A stretch of DNA of 64,000 nt, from contig NZ_AXAI01000004.1 of NCBI RefSeq assembly GCF_000472425.1, positions 186,001 to 250,000 on the forward strand, in the 5' to 3' direction. Shown piece after piece: positions 8,068-18,880 of this stretch; position 1 is the stretch's first letter; every line of letters begins with the position of its first letter. The DNA comes from Bradyrhizobium sp. Tv2a-2. GTDB lineage: Bacteria > Pseudomonadota > Alphaproteobacteria > Rhizobiales > Xanthobacteraceae. Made by a program: the position numbers and the translations under genes. Under the pieces are notes generated by a model. That model searched no databases and was not told the origin of the DNA. It saw only the letters and a program-made list of their open reading frames with translations.

Positions 8068-8520
8068 TCATACATCCCCGTAGGCTGGCTCGGCCGTTCG
8101 CGGGCCTCGTCCGTAGCCAGCAATGATGAACAGCGCGCCGATGAGGGCGAGGTTCTTCAAGGCATCGACCACGGTCTTTGCGTTTTCGGGCGCGCTCTGA
8201 TTCCAGAAATCCTGGAAGTAGAAGGTCGATCCTGCAACGTACAGGATCAGGATGATCGCAAAGAACCGCACCCCGAAATTGAGTGCGATCATCAACCCTG
8301 CCAGGGTCTCGAACACGCCGGCGCCGATCGCAAGCAGCTGCTGCATGGTCATTCCGGTGGCAGTTTCCACCTGGGTGACATAGGGAGCCAGCTGAGAGGG
8401 GATCGTCACCTTCGAGGCGACGAAATCCGCGGTGGGCTGGATGGCAAACAGCTTGGTCGCACCGAGATAGATGAAGAGAGCGGCGAACAGAACTCGCCCG
8501 AATGTAATCAGAGCTGGCAT
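8068..8520 (-). CDS. DoxX family membrane protein
   Basis: The 150-residue product has four hydrophobic helices, with FGRVLFAALFIYLGATKLF at the N-terminus and GAGVFETLAGLMIAL in the second helix, the typical DoxX pattern. An upstream in-frame ATG at 8697 would overlap the malic enzyme gene, so the ATG at 8520 directly before the first helix is chosen. DoxX proteins sit in the inner membrane and are linked to redox or thiol homeostasis in some bacteria; the role here is unknown. Confidence 0.8.
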   Translation of the reverse strand: MPALITFGRVLFAALFIYLGATKLFAIQPTADFVASKVTIPSQLAPYVTQVETATGMTMQQLLAIGAGVFETLAGLMIALNFGVRFFAIILILYVAGSTFYFQDFWNQSAPENAKTVVDALKNLALIGALFIIAGYGRGPRTAEPAYGDV

Positions 8521-8608
8521 GGTCGGCCTCGTCAGACGCGGGTCAGGGGCGGATCGATCGCGAAAGCGCAAGCGGATTATGGGGGGTCCGCCTGCGCTTT
8601 TCAAACCA

Positions 8609-10948
8609 TCAAATTGCGACGCCCTCGGAACGCTCCCTCGCCTCTTCAGGTGTCGGCTGCGCCCGTCCGGCGCACTCCTGGGCCTCGACCGCGGCAATCG
8701 CCGTCATGTTCAGAATGCCGCGTGCGGTCACCGAAGGAGTGAGGATATGCGCGGGACGCGAGGGTCCGATCAGGATCGGCCCGACAGGCACCGCATCGGT
8801 GAGCACCTTGACCATCTGGTAGGCGATGTTGGCGGCGTCCAGGTTGGGCATGATCAGGATGTTGGCGACGCCCTCGAGCAGGTTCTGCGGCAGGACCAGC
8901 TTGCGCGTCGCCTCCGACAGCGCGGTGTCGCCCTGCATCTCGCCGTCGGACTCCAGCTCCGGATGATGGTGCTTCAGAAGCGCGGTGGCATGGCGCATCT
9001 TGCGCGAGGAATCGGTGTCGTAGCTGCCGAAATCCGAATGCGACAGGAATGCGATCTTCGGCTTCAGGTTGAAGCGCTGCACATGGCTGGAGGCCAGTGA
9101 TGCAATCTCCGCCAATTCCTCCGCGCTCGGGTTGGAGCGCACCTCGGTATCCCCGATGAAATAGGCGCCCTTGGCGGTGATCAGCAGCGCCAGCGCCGCG
9201 AACTCGCTGATGCCGTCGCAGCAGCCGACGATCTCGCGTACATGGCGCAGATGGCTCATATAACGGCCCTCGACGCCACAGATCATGGCATCCGCCTCGC
9301 CACGGATCACCGCAAGCGCAGCAATCACGGTATTGTTGGTACGCACCACGGTGCGCGCGGCGTCAGGCGTCACGCCGCGGCGGCCGGCAACATCGATATA
9401 GGACTGCACATAGGAGCGGTAGCGTGGATCGTCCTCGGGATTGACCAGGTCGAAATCCCGGCCCGCCTTGATGGACAGGCCGAACCGCTTGATGCGGGCT
9501 TCCACCACCGAGGGGCGTCCGACCAGGATCGGTTTTGCCAATTTCTCCTCAAGCACCTGCTGGGTGGCGCGCAGCACCCGCTCGTCCTCGCCTTCGGCAT
9601 AGATGACGCGAACCGGCTGCGACTTGGCCTTCGCGAACACCGGCTTCATGACAAGGCCGGAGCGGAAGGAGAAGCGCTCGAGGCCAGCGGCATACTCGTC
9701 GAAATTCTTGATCGGCCGCGTCGCGACGCCCGAGTCCATGGCAGCCTTCGCCACCGCCGGCGCGATGCGCTGGATCAGCCGCGGATCGAACGGGCTCGGA
9801 ATCAGCGAGCCCGGTCCGAAGCCCTGCACTTCGGTCGAGTCGAAGCCGCGCGCGACCACGTCCGACGGCGCATCGCGCGCGAGCTGTGCGATCGCGTTGA
9901 CGGCCGCGTGCTTCATCTCCTCGTTGATGGCGGTGGCGCCGACATCGAGCGCGCCGCGGAAGATGAAGGGGAAGCAGAGGACGTTGTTGACCTGGTTGGG
10001 GAAGTCGGAACGGCCGGTGCAGATCATGGCGTCGGGCCGCGCCGCGCGCGCCTCATCCGGCATGATCTCCGGCGTCGGATTGGCAAGCGCCAGCACCAGC
10101 GGCTGTTCCGCCATCTGCTTGACCATGTCCTGGGTCAGCACATTTGGCGCCGACAGGCCCATGAAGATATCCGCCCCGCCGATCACGTCAGCCAGCTTCC
10201 GCTTGTCGCTCACTTGCGCATAGACCGATTTCCAGCGGTCCATCAGCACCGGCCGGCCCTCATAGACCAGGCCCTCGATGTCGCAGACCCAGATGTTCTT
10301 GCGCTGCGCGCCCAGGGAGACCAGCAGATTGAGGCAGGCGAGCGCCGCAGCGCCCGCACCCGACACCACGATCTTGACGTCGGACAGCTTCTTGCCGTTG
10401 AGCAGTAGGGCATTCGTGATCGCAGCAGCCACGATGATCGCGGTCCCGTGCTGGTCGTCATGGAAGACCGGGATCTTCATGCGCTCCTTCAGGCGCGCCT
10501 CGATCTCGAAACATTCCGGACCCTTGATATCTTCGAGATTGATGCCGCCAAAAGTCGGCTCCAGCGCCGCCACCGTCTCCACCACCCGCTCGATGGTGTC
10601 GGCGGCAATCTCGATGTCGAACACGTCGATGCCAGCGAATTTCTTGAACAGGACCGCCTTGCCCTCCATGACCGGCTTCGACGCCAAGGGTCCGATATTG
10701 CCGAGCCCAAGCACGGCGGTGCCATTCGAGACGACGGCGACGAGGTTCGACCGCGTGGTCAGGCTCGCGGCCTGGGCCGGATCCCTGGCGATTTCGGTGC
10801 AGGCCGCAGCGACCCCCGGCGAATAGGCCAATGCCAGGTCGCGCTGGTTGGCGAGCGGCTTGATGGCCTGGATTTCCAGTTTTCCCGGTCGCGGCAGCCG
10901 GTGATACGCCAGCGCCGCCGAATGGAGGTCTTCAGAATAGGACGACAT
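8609..10948 (-). CDS. maeB: NADP-dependent malic enzyme with phosphotransacetylase-like C-terminus
   Basis: This enzyme decarboxylates malate to pyruvate with NADP. The 779 residues have the MaeB architecture: a malic enzyme N-terminal domain (about 1-160; [25 protein letters not shown]), an NAD-binding domain (about 165-400; [16 protein letters not shown] with the metal-binding Asp pair, and the Rossmann motif [13 protein letters not shown]), and a phosphate acetyltransferase-like domain (about 430-760), which in this family is regulatory (acetyl-CoA sensing). ATG 10948 has CGGGAG upstream. In rhizobia such enzymes feed pyruvate from dicarboxylates. Confidence 0.9.
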   Translation of the reverse strand: MSSYSEDLHSAALAYHRLPRPGKLEIQAIKPLANQRDLALAYSPGVAAACTEIARDPAQAASLTTRSNLVAVVSNGTAVLGLGNIGPLASKPVMEGKAVLFKKFAGIDVFDIEIAADTIERVVETVAALEPTFGGINLEDIKGPECFEIEARLKERMKIPVFHDDQHGTAIIVAAAITNALLLNGKKLSDVKIVVSGAGAAALACLNLLVSLGAQRKNIWVCDIEGLVYEGRPVLMDRWKSVYAQVSDKRKLADVIGGADIFMGLSAPNVLTQDMVKQMAEQPLVLALANPTPEIMPDEARAARPDAMICTGRSDFPNQVNNVLCFPFIFRGALDVGATAINEEMKHAAVNAIAQLARDAPSDVVARGFDSTEVQGFGPGSLIPSPFDPRLIQRIAPAVAKAAMDSGVATRPIKNFDEYAAGLERFSFRSGLVMKPVFAKAKSQPVRVIYAEGEDERVLRATQQVLEEKLAKPILVGRPSVVEARIKRFGLSIKAGRDFDLVNPEDDPRYRSYVQSYIDVAGRRGVTPDAARTVVRTNNTVIAALAVIRGEADAMICGVEGRYMSHLRHVREIVGCCDGISEFAALALLITAKGAYFIGDTEVRSNPSAEELAEIASLASSHVQRFNLKPKIAFLSHSDFGSYDTDSSRKMRHATALLKHHHPELESDGEMQGDTALSEATRKLVLPQNLLEGVANILIMPNLDAANIAYQMVKVLTDAVPVGPILIGPSRPAHILTPSVTARGILNMTAIAAVEAQECAGRAQPTPEEARERSEGVAI

Positions 10949-11189
10949 GGATGCTCCCGCATTTCCGGCTCCCGGCTGCCAATCCGGGACCCGTCTGCCT
11001 TTTTCCGGCAAAACGAGGCGGTTGTGAAGCACGTGTCGCTGTTGGCATGCAACATTCGATTAACTGGATCCGCAAAGTCCCAGCGTCTGCGCGTTCACAA
11101 GTCATTGACACCGCGTCGGCTCTTCCCAATCCCGGCGGTTCGACCGAAAATACGGCAGTACCCCTCTGCGCAATCCGGAGTTGACTTCA

Positions 11190-13166
11190 ATGATGAAGTT
11201 CGTGATCGGCCTGATCGCTGCGGTCATCGTGGCGGCCGGCGGCTATTTCGGCTTCACATTTTACGCCCAGCACCGGGTGGCCGCCGAGGTCGAGGCCGCC
11301 TTTCTGCGGATGCGCAGTACGGGCGCCCAGGCGAGCCATGGCGATGTGACCTACGACGTCTGGAAGCGCATACTGACCATCAAGGACATTGCCGGCGAAA
11401 CCGCCACTCAGCCGCCGACCACCATCAAGATCGCGAATGTGACAGCCTTCGGCGTCACCGAAGCGGGGCCCGGACGGGTTTCGGTCGACCGAATCGAGGG
11501 CACGGATATCGAGGCCGTGTTCGCGCTCGCCTCCGGCAGCACGCAGCTGCAATATGCCTACAAACTGCCGAAGCTCACGGTGACGGATTATGTGGGGCCG
11601 ACCCAGACGGACGCGCCACCGTCAAACGCTTCGACGCTTGACCTGTACCGGTTCGCCTTCGCTCGCTTCACGCAGCTTGCCGCCTCCTCGGTGACAATTC
11701 CGCAGCTTTCCGCAGCGGTGAAGCTCGCCTCCTCGGTCCAGAGCACCGGCGACATCACCTATTCCGGGATCAGCATCGACGGCGTCAAGGACGGCAAGAT
11801 CGCGACCGTCAAAGTGGAAAAAGGCGACACCGCCTACACCAATCAGATCGCCGGCAAGCCGCAGAGCTTCAACGGGACGTTCGGCAATCTCATGCTCGAA
11901 GGTTTCGATGTGGCGGCGATGGCCACCATCCTCGATCCGCAAAAGAGCGGCGATGACACGTTCCACCAGGTGCACCGGCGCATCTCGCTCGATAATTATG
12001 ACATCAAGTCCCCGCCGGCCCTTCACCTCAGCCTCGGTCATGTCGTCGCCGATGATTTCGCCATTCAGCCGTCACGGCTGCAATTGCCTGCGCTGATTGC
12101 CATGCTGCCGCAGGCGGGCACGACGCCCCCGCCCGCGCAAGCCCGCGAGATCCTGGAGAAGGTTGCCGCCCTGTATGAGGGATTCCGCCTCGGCAATTTC
12201 GAGATCAGCGACATCTCGATCGACACACCGCAGGGGCCGGCCAAACTTGCGACGTTCCGCTTCAACCTGGACCGTGGAAAGGGCGACCTTGCGGTCGAGG
12301 GGCTCGATGCGCGCACGCCGCAAGGGCCGTTCAAGGCCGGTCACTTTGCACTCAAGGGCATCGATCTGGTCAAGCTCATAGGTCTTTCGGCGACCATGGC
12401 GCCCGGCCAGAAGCCGCCGGCCGAACAGGCGCTCGCGCTGTTCCAGCTCGTGCAGGGCGCCGAGGTGAAGGATTTGGTCGCGCCCTCCAAGGAGGCCAAC
12501 AAGCCGGTCAGTATCGAGACCCTCAACATCAATTGGGGCCAGTTCGTGGGGCCTGCTCCGACGCAGGCTCATTTGAGTGCCAAGGCGGACGTTCCGATCG
12601 CGGCGAGCGATAAGAACATGCGGCCGCTGCTTGCGGCCGGTATCCAGTCGACCAGGATCGATGCCGACTTTGGTGCCAACTGGACCGAAACATCCGGCGC
12701 GATCGCGCTGGAGCCCGCGACGCTGGAGATCGCCGGGCTCGCCAAGGCCCAGGCGCGCCTGTCTCTCACCAACGTTCCGCGCACGCTGTTCTCCGAGCCG
12801 CAACAGGCCGCTACGACCGCGGCCCAGATCGACACCGGCGCGATCGAGTTCACGCTGCATGATCTCGGCGGCGTCGATGTCCTGGTCAACCAATATGCCC
12901 GCAGTCAGAACCTGGGCCACGACGCCGCGCGCAGCACCCTCCTCGACGCCATCAAGACCCATGGCACGCAGGCCGAGGGCGCCAATCCCGACGCGGTCGC
13001 GGCGGTGGAGGCGATCGGACGCTTCGTCGAGACCTCGCAACAGACGCTGGTCATCAAGCTGACACCGATCGGCAAGCTGCCGGCGCTGCAGCTGTTGCAA
13101 CTGTTGAAGACCGATCCGATGGCTGCGCTGGCGCAGTTCAAGATCGAGGCGTCGACGGGTCTGTAG
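11190..13166 (+). CDS. Large membrane-anchored protein of unknown function
   Basis: The 658-residue product has one N-terminal transmembrane helix (MMKFVIGLIAAVIVAAGGYF) and then a long soluble part expected in the periplasm. The body is built of short beta-rich stretches such as GDVTYDVWKRILTIKDI, GDITYSGISIDG and FEISDISIDTP, which loosely recall AsmA or other repeating beta proteins; I cannot assign it to a family. The C-terminal third contains a helical patch (VNQYARSQNLGHDAARSTLL). The start has GGAG 9 bases upstream. It is divergent from maeB and convergent with aspS. Confidence 0.6.
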   Translation: MMKFVIGLIAAVIVAAGGYFGFTFYAQHRVAAEVEAAFLRMRSTGAQASHGDVTYDVWKRILTIKDIAGETATQPPTTIKIANVTAFGVTEAGPGRVSVDRIEGTDIEAVFALASGSTQLQYAYKLPKLTVTDYVGPTQTDAPPSNASTLDLYRFAFARFTQLAASSVTIPQLSAAVKLASSVQSTGDITYSGISIDGVKDGKIATVKVEKGDTAYTNQIAGKPQSFNGTFGNLMLEGFDVAAMATILDPQKSGDDTFHQVHRRISLDNYDIKSPPALHLSLGHVVADDFAIQPSRLQLPALIAMLPQAGTTPPPAQAREILEKVAALYEGFRLGNFEISDISIDTPQGPAKLATFRFNLDRGKGDLAVEGLDARTPQGPFKAGHFALKGIDLVKLIGLSATMAPGQKPPAEQALALFQLVQGAEVKDLVAPSKEANKPVSIETLNINWGQFVGPAPTQAHLSAKADVPIAASDKNMRPLLAAGIQSTRIDADFGANWTETSGAIALEPATLEIAGLAKAQARLSLTNVPRTLFSEPQQAATTAAQIDTGAIEFTLHDLGGVDVLVNQYARSQNLGHDAARSTLLDAIKTHGTQAEGANPDAVAAVEAIGRFVETSQQTLVIKLTPIGKLPALQLLQLLKTDPMAALAQFKIEASTGL

Positions 13167-13178
13167 CCCCGTCGAACC

Positions 13179-14951
13179 CTACTTCTGCGGCAGGTTGAGC
13201 CGGATGTGGAGCTCACGCAGCTGCTTCTGTGTCACCTCTGACGGTGCGCCCATCAGCAAATCCATCGCCTGCTGATTCATCGGGAAGAGCGAGATCTCGC
13301 GCAGGTTAGTGGTGCCGCAGAGCAGCATGACGATGCGGTCCACGCCGGCCGCCATGCCGCCATGCGGCGGCGCACCGAACTGGAAGGCGCGGTACATGCC
13401 GCCGAAGCGGTCGACCACTTCCTGTTCGCCGTAGCCTGCGATCTCGAACGCCTTCACCATCGCCTCCGGGCGATGGTTGCGGATGCCGCCGGAGGCGATC
13501 TCGTAGCCGTTGCAGCAGATGTCGTACTGGAACGCCTTGATGGTTAGGGGATCCTGGGTCTGCAGCGCCTCTAACCCGCCCTGCGGCATCGAGAACGGGT
13601 TGTGCGAGAAGTCGACCTTCTTCTCCTCCTCGCTATACTCATACATCGGGAAGTCGACGATCCAGGCGAGCTCGAAGCGATCCTTGTCGACGAGGTTCAA
13701 CTCCTCGCCAACCTTGGTGCGCGCAAGGCCTGCGAACTTCCAGAATTTCTCGGGATCGCCGGCAACGAAGAAGGCGGCATCGCCTTCGGCCAGCCCGAGC
13801 TGCTCGCGGATCGCCGCGGTCCGCTCAGGCCCGATATTGTTGGCAAGCGGACCCGCGCCCTCATTGCCCTCGCGCCACATGATGTAGCCGAGGCCCGGCT
13901 GGCCCTCGCCTTGCGCCCAGGAATTCATGCGGTCGCAGAAGGCGCGGCTGCCGCCGCCCTTGCCCGGGATCGCCCAGACCTGGTTCTTCGGGTCTTCCAG
14001 CATCCGCGCGAACACTTTGAAGCCGGAACCGCGGAAATGCTCGGACACATCCTGCATCACGATCGGGTTGCGCAGGTCCGGCTTGTCGCTGCCGTATTTG
14101 CGGATGGCTTCGGCAAACGGAATTCGCGGCCAGCCCTTGGTGACCGGCTTGCCCTTGGCGAACTCCTCGAACACGCCGGTGACGACAGGCTCCATCGCCG
14201 CGAACACGTCGTCCTGGGTGACAAAGCTCATCTCGACGTCAAGCTGATAGAACTCGCCCGGCAGGCGATCCGCGCGCGGGTCCTCATCGCGGAAACAGGG
14301 CGCGATCTGGAAGTAGCGATCGAAGCCCGACATCATCAGGAGCTGCTTGTATTGCTGCGGCGCCTGCGGCAGCGCATAGAACTTGCCGGGATGGATGCGC
14401 GAGGGCACCAGAAAGTCGCGCGCCCCCTCGGGCGAGGACGCGGTCAGGATCGGGGTCTGGAACTCGAAGAACCCGGCCTCCTTCATCCGCCGGCGCATGG
14501 AATCTATGATGCCGCCGCGGGTCATGATGTTCTGGTGCAGCTTTTCACGGCGGAGGTCGAGGAACCGGTACTTCAGTCTGATATCTTCGGGGTATTCCTG
14601 CTCGCCGAACACTGGCAGCGGCAGTTCGCCGGCCGGCCCCAGCACCTCGATGTCGGCGACGTAGAGCTCGACCTGACCGGTCGGCAGTTCCGCATTGTCG
14701 GTGCCCTCAGGGCGGCGGCGCATCCTGCCTTCCATCCGCACCACCCATTCCGAGCGCAGCTTTTCGGCGGCTGCAAAGGCCGGCGAATCCGGATCGACCA
14801 CGCATTGGGTGATCCCGTAATGGTCGCGCAGGTCGATGAACAACACCCCGCCATGGTCGCGGATGCGATGGCACCAGCCGGACAGGCGGACGGTCTCGCC
14901 GATGTTGGTCTCGCGGAGCTGGCCGCAGGTATGGGTGCGGTAACGGTGCAT
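13179..14951 (-). CDS. aspS: Aspartyl-tRNA synthetase
   Basis: The 590-residue class II enzyme charges tRNA-Asp. It starts with the OB-fold anticodon domain ([20 protein letters not shown], about 1-110). The catalytic core has motif 2 ([19 protein letters not shown]), a bacterial GAD insertion domain (about 290-420), and motif 3 ([16 protein letters not shown]). Alphaproteobacterial AspRS enzymes are often non-discriminating and also make Asp-tRNA-Asn for the GatCAB route; that is known of relatives, not visible here. The long in-frame extension to 15053 lacks similarity, so ATG 14951 is used. rnd lies 2.1 kb away. Confidence 0.95.
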   Translation of the reverse strand: MHRYRTHTCGQLRETNIGETVRLSGWCHRIRDHGGVLFIDLRDHYGITQCVVDPDSPAFAAAEKLRSEWVVRMEGRMRRRPEGTDNAELPTGQVELYVADIEVLGPAGELPLPVFGEQEYPEDIRLKYRFLDLRREKLHQNIMTRGGIIDSMRRRMKEAGFFEFQTPILTASSPEGARDFLVPSRIHPGKFYALPQAPQQYKQLLMMSGFDRYFQIAPCFRDEDPRADRLPGEFYQLDVEMSFVTQDDVFAAMEPVVTGVFEEFAKGKPVTKGWPRIPFAEAIRKYGSDKPDLRNPIVMQDVSEHFRGSGFKVFARMLEDPKNQVWAIPGKGGGSRAFCDRMNSWAQGEGQPGLGYIMWREGNEGAGPLANNIGPERTAAIREQLGLAEGDAAFFVAGDPEKFWKFAGLARTKVGEELNLVDKDRFELAWIVDFPMYEYSEEEKKVDFSHNPFSMPQGGLEALQTQDPLTIKAFQYDICCNGYEIASGGIRNHRPEAMVKAFEIAGYGEQEVVDRFGGMYRAFQFGAPPHGGMAAGVDRIVMLLCGTTNLREISLFPMNQQAMDLLMGAPSEVTQKQLRELHIRLNLPQK

Positions 14952-15111
14952 GGAACGTCCAAAACTGATGTCGGAGAAAAGCGAATCGGAAGGCCCCAAA
15001 GAACCCTCTGTCGACTTGCGGGAGGGTTTAGCCGAGCCGTTTCCGCCCGGCAACCGAATGCGTCACTGGTTTGGGCTCGAAAAAGCCGCCTCTTCTACCT
15101 ATCTTCGGGTC

Positions 15112-16590
15112 ATGACCGTGCATTTCCCCTTCCAGAACACTTATGCGGCCCTGCCGGCGAATTTTTTCGCCCGCGTGGCCCCGACGCCGGTCGCCGCCCC
15201 CCGGCTGATCAAGCTGAACCGGCCGCTCGCGATCCATCTCGGGCTTGATCCTGACATCCTGGAGTCGCCGGAAGGGGCCGAAATCCTGTCCGGCAAGACC
15301 CTGCCCGGCGGCGCCGACCCGATCGCTATGGCCTATGCCGGCCACCAGTTCGGCCATTTCGTTCCCCAGCTCGGCGATGGCCGCGCCATCCTGCTCGGCG
15401 AGGTCATCGACGGAGACGGTATCAGGCGCGACATCCAGCTCAAGGGGTCCGGCCCGACGCCATTCTCGCGCCGCGGCGACGGCCGCGCCGCCCTCGGCCC
15501 CGTGTTGCGCGAATATGTGGTTAGCGAGGCCATGGCCGCGCTCGGCATTCCCACCACGCGTTCGCTTGCCGCCGTCGTCACCGGCGAGCAGGTGATGCGC
15601 GAGACGGCCTTGCCCGGCGCGGTGCTGACCCGCGTGGCCTCGAGTCATATCCGCGTCGGCACCTTCCAGTACTTTGCCGCGCGCGGCGACGTCGAGGCGC
15701 TGCGCAGCCTCGCCGATCATGTCATCGCGCGCCACTATCCGGAGCTTCTTGCAACAGAGCGGCCCTATCAGGGCCTGCTCTCGGCCGTGATCGCGCGGCA
15801 GGCAAAACTCGTCGCGCGCTGGCTTCTGGTCGGCTTCATCCATGGCGTGATGAACACCGACAACACCTCCATTTCCGGCGAGACCATCGACTATGGCCCC
15901 TGCGCCTTCATGGATAGTTACGATCCCGCGCAGGTCTATAGCTCCATCGACGAACTCGGCCGTTACGCCTATGCCAATCAGCCGCGCATTGCACTGTGGA
16001 ATCTGACGCGCTTTGCCGAGTGCCTGCTGCCGCTGTTCTCCGACGACAAGGACAAGGCCGTCGAGGAGGCCCAGACCCTGCTGATGACGTTCGGCGAGGA
16101 GTTCAACCTCCACTACACGACGGGGCTGCGTGCCAAGCTCGGCCTGTTCGCCGAGCATGAGGATGACCAGGGTCTGGCGCAGGCGCTGCTGGACGAAATG
16201 GCCAAGGGCGCGGCCGACTTCACCCTCACCTTCCGTCGCCTCAGCGAGGCGGCTGGCGATCCCGAGGCCGACCGGAACGTGCGCCAGCTCTTCACCGAGC
16301 CGGAGGCCTATGACGCCTGGTCTGAGCGCTGGCGGCAGCGGATCGGCCAGGAGCCGCAATCAGCAAACCAACGGCAGGCCCTGATGCGCGCCGTCAACCC
16401 GGCCTTCATTCCGCGCAACCACCGCGTGGAGGCCATCATCAAGGCAGCGGTGGACGGCGACGATTACCGTCCGTTCGAAGAACTGCTCACCGTGCTGTCG
16501 AAGCCCTATGAGGACCAGCCGGAGTTTGCGGCCTATGCCGAGCCCCCGCGGCCCGAGGAGCGGGTCTGCCAAACGTTCTGCGGGACCTGA
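15112..16590 (+). CDS. selO: Protein adenylyltransferase SelO (YdiU)
   Basis: SelO is a pseudokinase-fold enzyme that transfers AMP from ATP to Ser, Thr or Tyr of target proteins and is linked to redox stress. The 492 residues carry [19 protein letters not shown], the nucleotide-binding [20 protein letters not shown], and [25 protein letters not shown] (about 244-268) with the metal-binding Asn/Asp residues. The tail ends VCQTFCGT, placing Cys490 third from the end, where eukaryotic SELENOO carries selenocysteine. ATG 15112 fits the family start; upstream in-frame ATGs overlap the aspS start region. Confidence 0.92.
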   Translation: MTVHFPFQNTYAALPANFFARVAPTPVAAPRLIKLNRPLAIHLGLDPDILESPEGAEILSGKTLPGGADPIAMAYAGHQFGHFVPQLGDGRAILLGEVIDGDGIRRDIQLKGSGPTPFSRRGDGRAALGPVLREYVVSEAMAALGIPTTRSLAAVVTGEQVMRETALPGAVLTRVASSHIRVGTFQYFAARGDVEALRSLADHVIARHYPELLATERPYQGLLSAVIARQAKLVARWLLVGFIHGVMNTDNTSISGETIDYGPCAFMDSYDPAQVYSSIDELGRYAYANQPRIALWNLTRFAECLLPLFSDDKDKAVEEAQTLLMTFGEEFNLHYTTGLRAKLGLFAEHEDDQGLAQALLDEMAKGAADFTLTFRRLSEAAGDPEADRNVRQLFTEPEAYDAWSERWRQRIGQEPQSANQRQALMRAVNPAFIPRNHRVEAIIKAAVDGDDYRPFEELLTVLSKPYEDQPEFAAYAEPPRPEERVCQTFCGT

Positions 16591-16804
16591 GCGAAGGATC
16601 GATAGGTAGAGCCAACGGGTCGCGCGAACGCGTACCCGATTACAGGCTCTGCGAAACCCTCGATCTTTCTTTTCAGATGAAGAATGATGGGTTTCGCGGC
16701 GCGCCATCGATCCTACACGCGGGAGCCGTTAACCCCGTGTGCACCATTTGGCCAGGCGGCGCTGTCCTCGGCCGCATCCATTAAGAAACGTTAAACGCGG
16801 CCCC

Positions 16805-16825
16805 TACAAACGTTACGTGTTTGTA
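16805..16825 (+). promoter_or_regulatory. Inverted repeat next to the Shine-Dalgarno of the 36-codon ORF
   Basis: TACAAAC (16805-16811) and GTTTGTA (16819-16825) are perfect 7-bp arms around GTTACGT, and the AGGAG ribosome site starts at 16826. In DNA this could be an operator; in RNA it is a short hairpin abutting the ribosome site. Confidence 0.5.
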
Positions 16826-16838
16826 AGGAGACATTGCC

Positions 16839-16949
16839 GTGGACGCATTGGTATTCGAGTTTATGGGCCTGGTGATGCTGGCGCTCTGCGTAGTTGTGCT
16901 GGCAATGCCGTCAAGCGCGCGGCCATCCCGCCGGATCCGCGATTACTAG
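16839..16949 (+). CDS. 36-residue putative single-pass membrane peptide
   Basis: A GTG at 16839 sits 8 bases after a strong AGGAG. The frame encodes a peptide starting MDALVFEFMGLVMLALCVVV and continuing LAMPSSARPSRRIRDY. Residues 4-23 form one hydrophobic helix, and the basic tail should face the cytoplasm. The strong ribosome site plus a clean helix and positive-inside tail support it as a real small gene. No family is recognised, and function is unknown. Confidence 0.5.
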   Translation: MDALVFEFMGLVMLALCVVVLAMPSSARPSRRIRDY

Positions 16950-17098
16950 GTCATATTCACGTCGCTACGTGCCTTAGGACTACCAGGCCTTTCCCAGGAA
17001 CCTTCTTTCCAGGAGCCTAGGGGCAAGCTTAAATGCAGGCCTCGAATCTATCCCGAGACCCTTGACAGAACAGCGCTTTCGGCAGAACGCCTCATTTT

Positions 17099-18247
17099 AT
17101 GGAAGTCATTGCCACCACCTCGGAGCTCGCGGCCGCCTGCGACCGCCTTGCCCGGCATCCCATGATAACCGTGGATACCGAGTTCCTGCGGGAAACCACC
17201 TATTACCCCCTGCTCTGCGTCGTGCAGATGGCGAGCCCGGAGGAAGCTGTTGTCGTGGACGCGCTGGCCCCCGGCATCGACCTCAAGGCGTTCTTCGAGC
17301 TGATGGCCAATGAGAAGGTGCTGAAGGTATTCCATGCCGCGCGCCAGGATATCGAGATCGTCTGGCACCAGGCGGGGATCCTGCCGCACCCGATCTTCGA
17401 CACCCAAGTCGCCGCGATGGTGCTGGGCTATGGCGATAGCATCGCCTACGACCAGCTTGTACAGCGCATCACCGGTCACCGCCCGGACAAGACCCACCGC
17501 TTCACGGACTGGTCGCGCCGGCCGCTGAGCAAGGAGCAGCTCCATTACGCCCTGTCCGACGTCACCCATTTGCGCGACGTCTTCACTACGCTCGACGCCG
17601 ATCTAAAAAAGCGCGGCCGCAGCGACTGGGTCAGCGTCGAGATGGATATCCTGACGTCGCCCAGGACCTACGACTTCCATCCGGAGCGCGCCTGGGTGCG
17701 GCTCAAGACGCGGGTGCGCAAGCCGAAGGAGCTTGCGGTGCTGATGGAAGTTGCGGCCTGGCGCGAGCAGGAGGCGCAGAGCCGCGACGTGCCGCGCGGC
17801 CGCGTGCTCAAGGACGAGGCCGTCGGCGACATCGCGACCCACGCGCCGACCACCCTGGAAAAGCTCGGCCAGCTGCGCTCGCTGCCGAAGGGCTTTGAAC
17901 GCTCGAAATGGGGTACCGACATCGTCGCCGCTGTCCAGCGCGGGATCGAGCGCGATGTTGCGACGCTGCCTAAGCTCGAGAAGCCGCGCAACAATTCCAA
18001 CGGCGGGGCCATTGTCGAGCTGCTGAAAGTGTTGCTGCGGATGACCTCGGAGCGCTACGGCGTGGCGAGCAAGGTCATCGCCACCGTCGACGATCTCGAG
18101 GAGATCGCAGCCGACGACGAGGCCGAGGTCGCAGCACTCCAGGGCTGGCGCCGCGAGCTGTTCGGCGAAGCTGCGCTCGCGCTCAAGCGCGGGCAGCTCG
18201 CACTTGCGATCGAGCGCGGCCGCGTCGTCAGCGTCAATCGCAGCTGA
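17099..18247 (+). CDS. rnd: Ribonuclease D
   Basis: RNase D is a DEDDy-type 3'-5' exonuclease that trims tRNA and other stable RNA 3' ends. The 382-residue product has Exo I TVDTEF (Asp26, Glu28), Exo [12 protein letters not shown] (Asp84) and Exo [12 protein letters not shown] (Tyr150, Asp154). An HRDC domain lies around residues 205-290 ([21 protein letters not shown]). Length matches the family. Together with aspS nearby this is a common alphaproteobacterial neighbourhood. Confidence 0.93.
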   Translation: MEVIATTSELAAACDRLARHPMITVDTEFLRETTYYPLLCVVQMASPEEAVVVDALAPGIDLKAFFELMANEKVLKVFHAARQDIEIVWHQAGILPHPIFDTQVAAMVLGYGDSIAYDQLVQRITGHRPDKTHRFTDWSRRPLSKEQLHYALSDVTHLRDVFTTLDADLKKRGRSDWVSVEMDILTSPRTYDFHPERAWVRLKTRVRKPKELAVLMEVAAWREQEAQSRDVPRGRVLKDEAVGDIATHAPTTLEKLGQLRSLPKGFERSKWGTDIVAAVQRGIERDVATLPKLEKPRNNSNGGAIVELLKVLLRMTSERYGVASKVIATVDDLEEIAADDEAEVAALQGWRRELFGEAALALKRGQLALAIERGRVVSVNRS

Positions 18248-18304
18248 CGCATCGCGAGCGGCATCGGGTCGAGCTCGCCGAACGGCTGACGCGATGGGCT
18301 TCGC

Positions 18305-18853
18305 TCAGACCGCGATGCGGCCACCAGCGCCGATCAGCTCGGCGCTTGTGCGAATGCCGGCGAAGTGATCGATCACGTTGATGACCGCGCTCTTGTAGGC
18401 GACGGCGTCGCCGAGGCCGCGGCGGCACGCGACTGCATCCGCTACCACCTGGTAGCGATGGCTGCGGTGGAATCCTTCGACGACCGTCGCCAGGATGGTC
18501 TCGTCCAGCGAGAAGCCGAGCAGCACGCAGTTGAGGCTGCGGATATTTCCCATGTATTCGGCAAAGCGCGTCGAACTGTAGGCCGATGGCAGCGGATGCT
18601 CGAAGGACAATTCGCCGGGCTGCGGCTTGAACTCCGCAACCCAGTTCGTCAGGTTGGAAGCAGGATTGAACCAGGCCGCCTGCGCAATCCGCTTCAGATG
18701 AATCACCGGCCAGAGATTGTCACGCCAATAGGTCATCAGTCGAAGGCAGCGCGACATGATGGCATCGGCGTCATTGATCACATGGCTTCGTCCGTCGGTT
18801 AAATATTCGATCTGCAGATCGGCGCAGATCAGGATCGGCGTGTTGTCGAGCAT
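18305..18853 (-). CDS. Isochorismatase-fold cysteine hydrolase-like protein, catalytic residues apparently lost
   Basis: The 182-residue product has the isochorismatase fold: first strand PILICADLQIEYL with the usual Asp (Asp12), SAYSSTRFAEYM, and NCVLLGFSLDETILATVVEG. In active relatives (nicotinamidase, isochorismatase) a Lys lies four residues before the SAF-type motif and the nucleophilic Cys sits in G-x3-D-x-C-V. Here those positions read His or Glu and Thr (DETI). So it is either a non-catalytic relative or a variant chemistry. It is the last gene of a minus-strand cluster with two GNAT-fold genes, 27 bases after the preceding stop. Confidence 0.65.
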   Translation of the reverse strand: MLDNTPILICADLQIEYLTDGRSHVINDADAIMSRCLRLMTYWRDNLWPVIHLKRIAQAAWFNPASNLTNWVAEFKPQPGELSFEHPLPSAYSSTRFAEYMGNIRSLNCVLLGFSLDETILATVVEGFHRSHRYQVVADAVACRRGLGDAVAYKSAVINVIDHFAGIRTSAELIGAGGRIAV

Positions 18854-18880
18854 GGCCCCGCTCTCGTTGATGTCGAACAG

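Larger units (their letters stand above)
16591..17098. other. Intergenic region between selO and rnd
   Basis: The stretch contains the small membrane ORF at 16839-16949 and the inverted repeat in front of its ribosome site, described separately. The remaining sequence shows no convincing coding frame or RNA gene. Confidence 0.5.
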
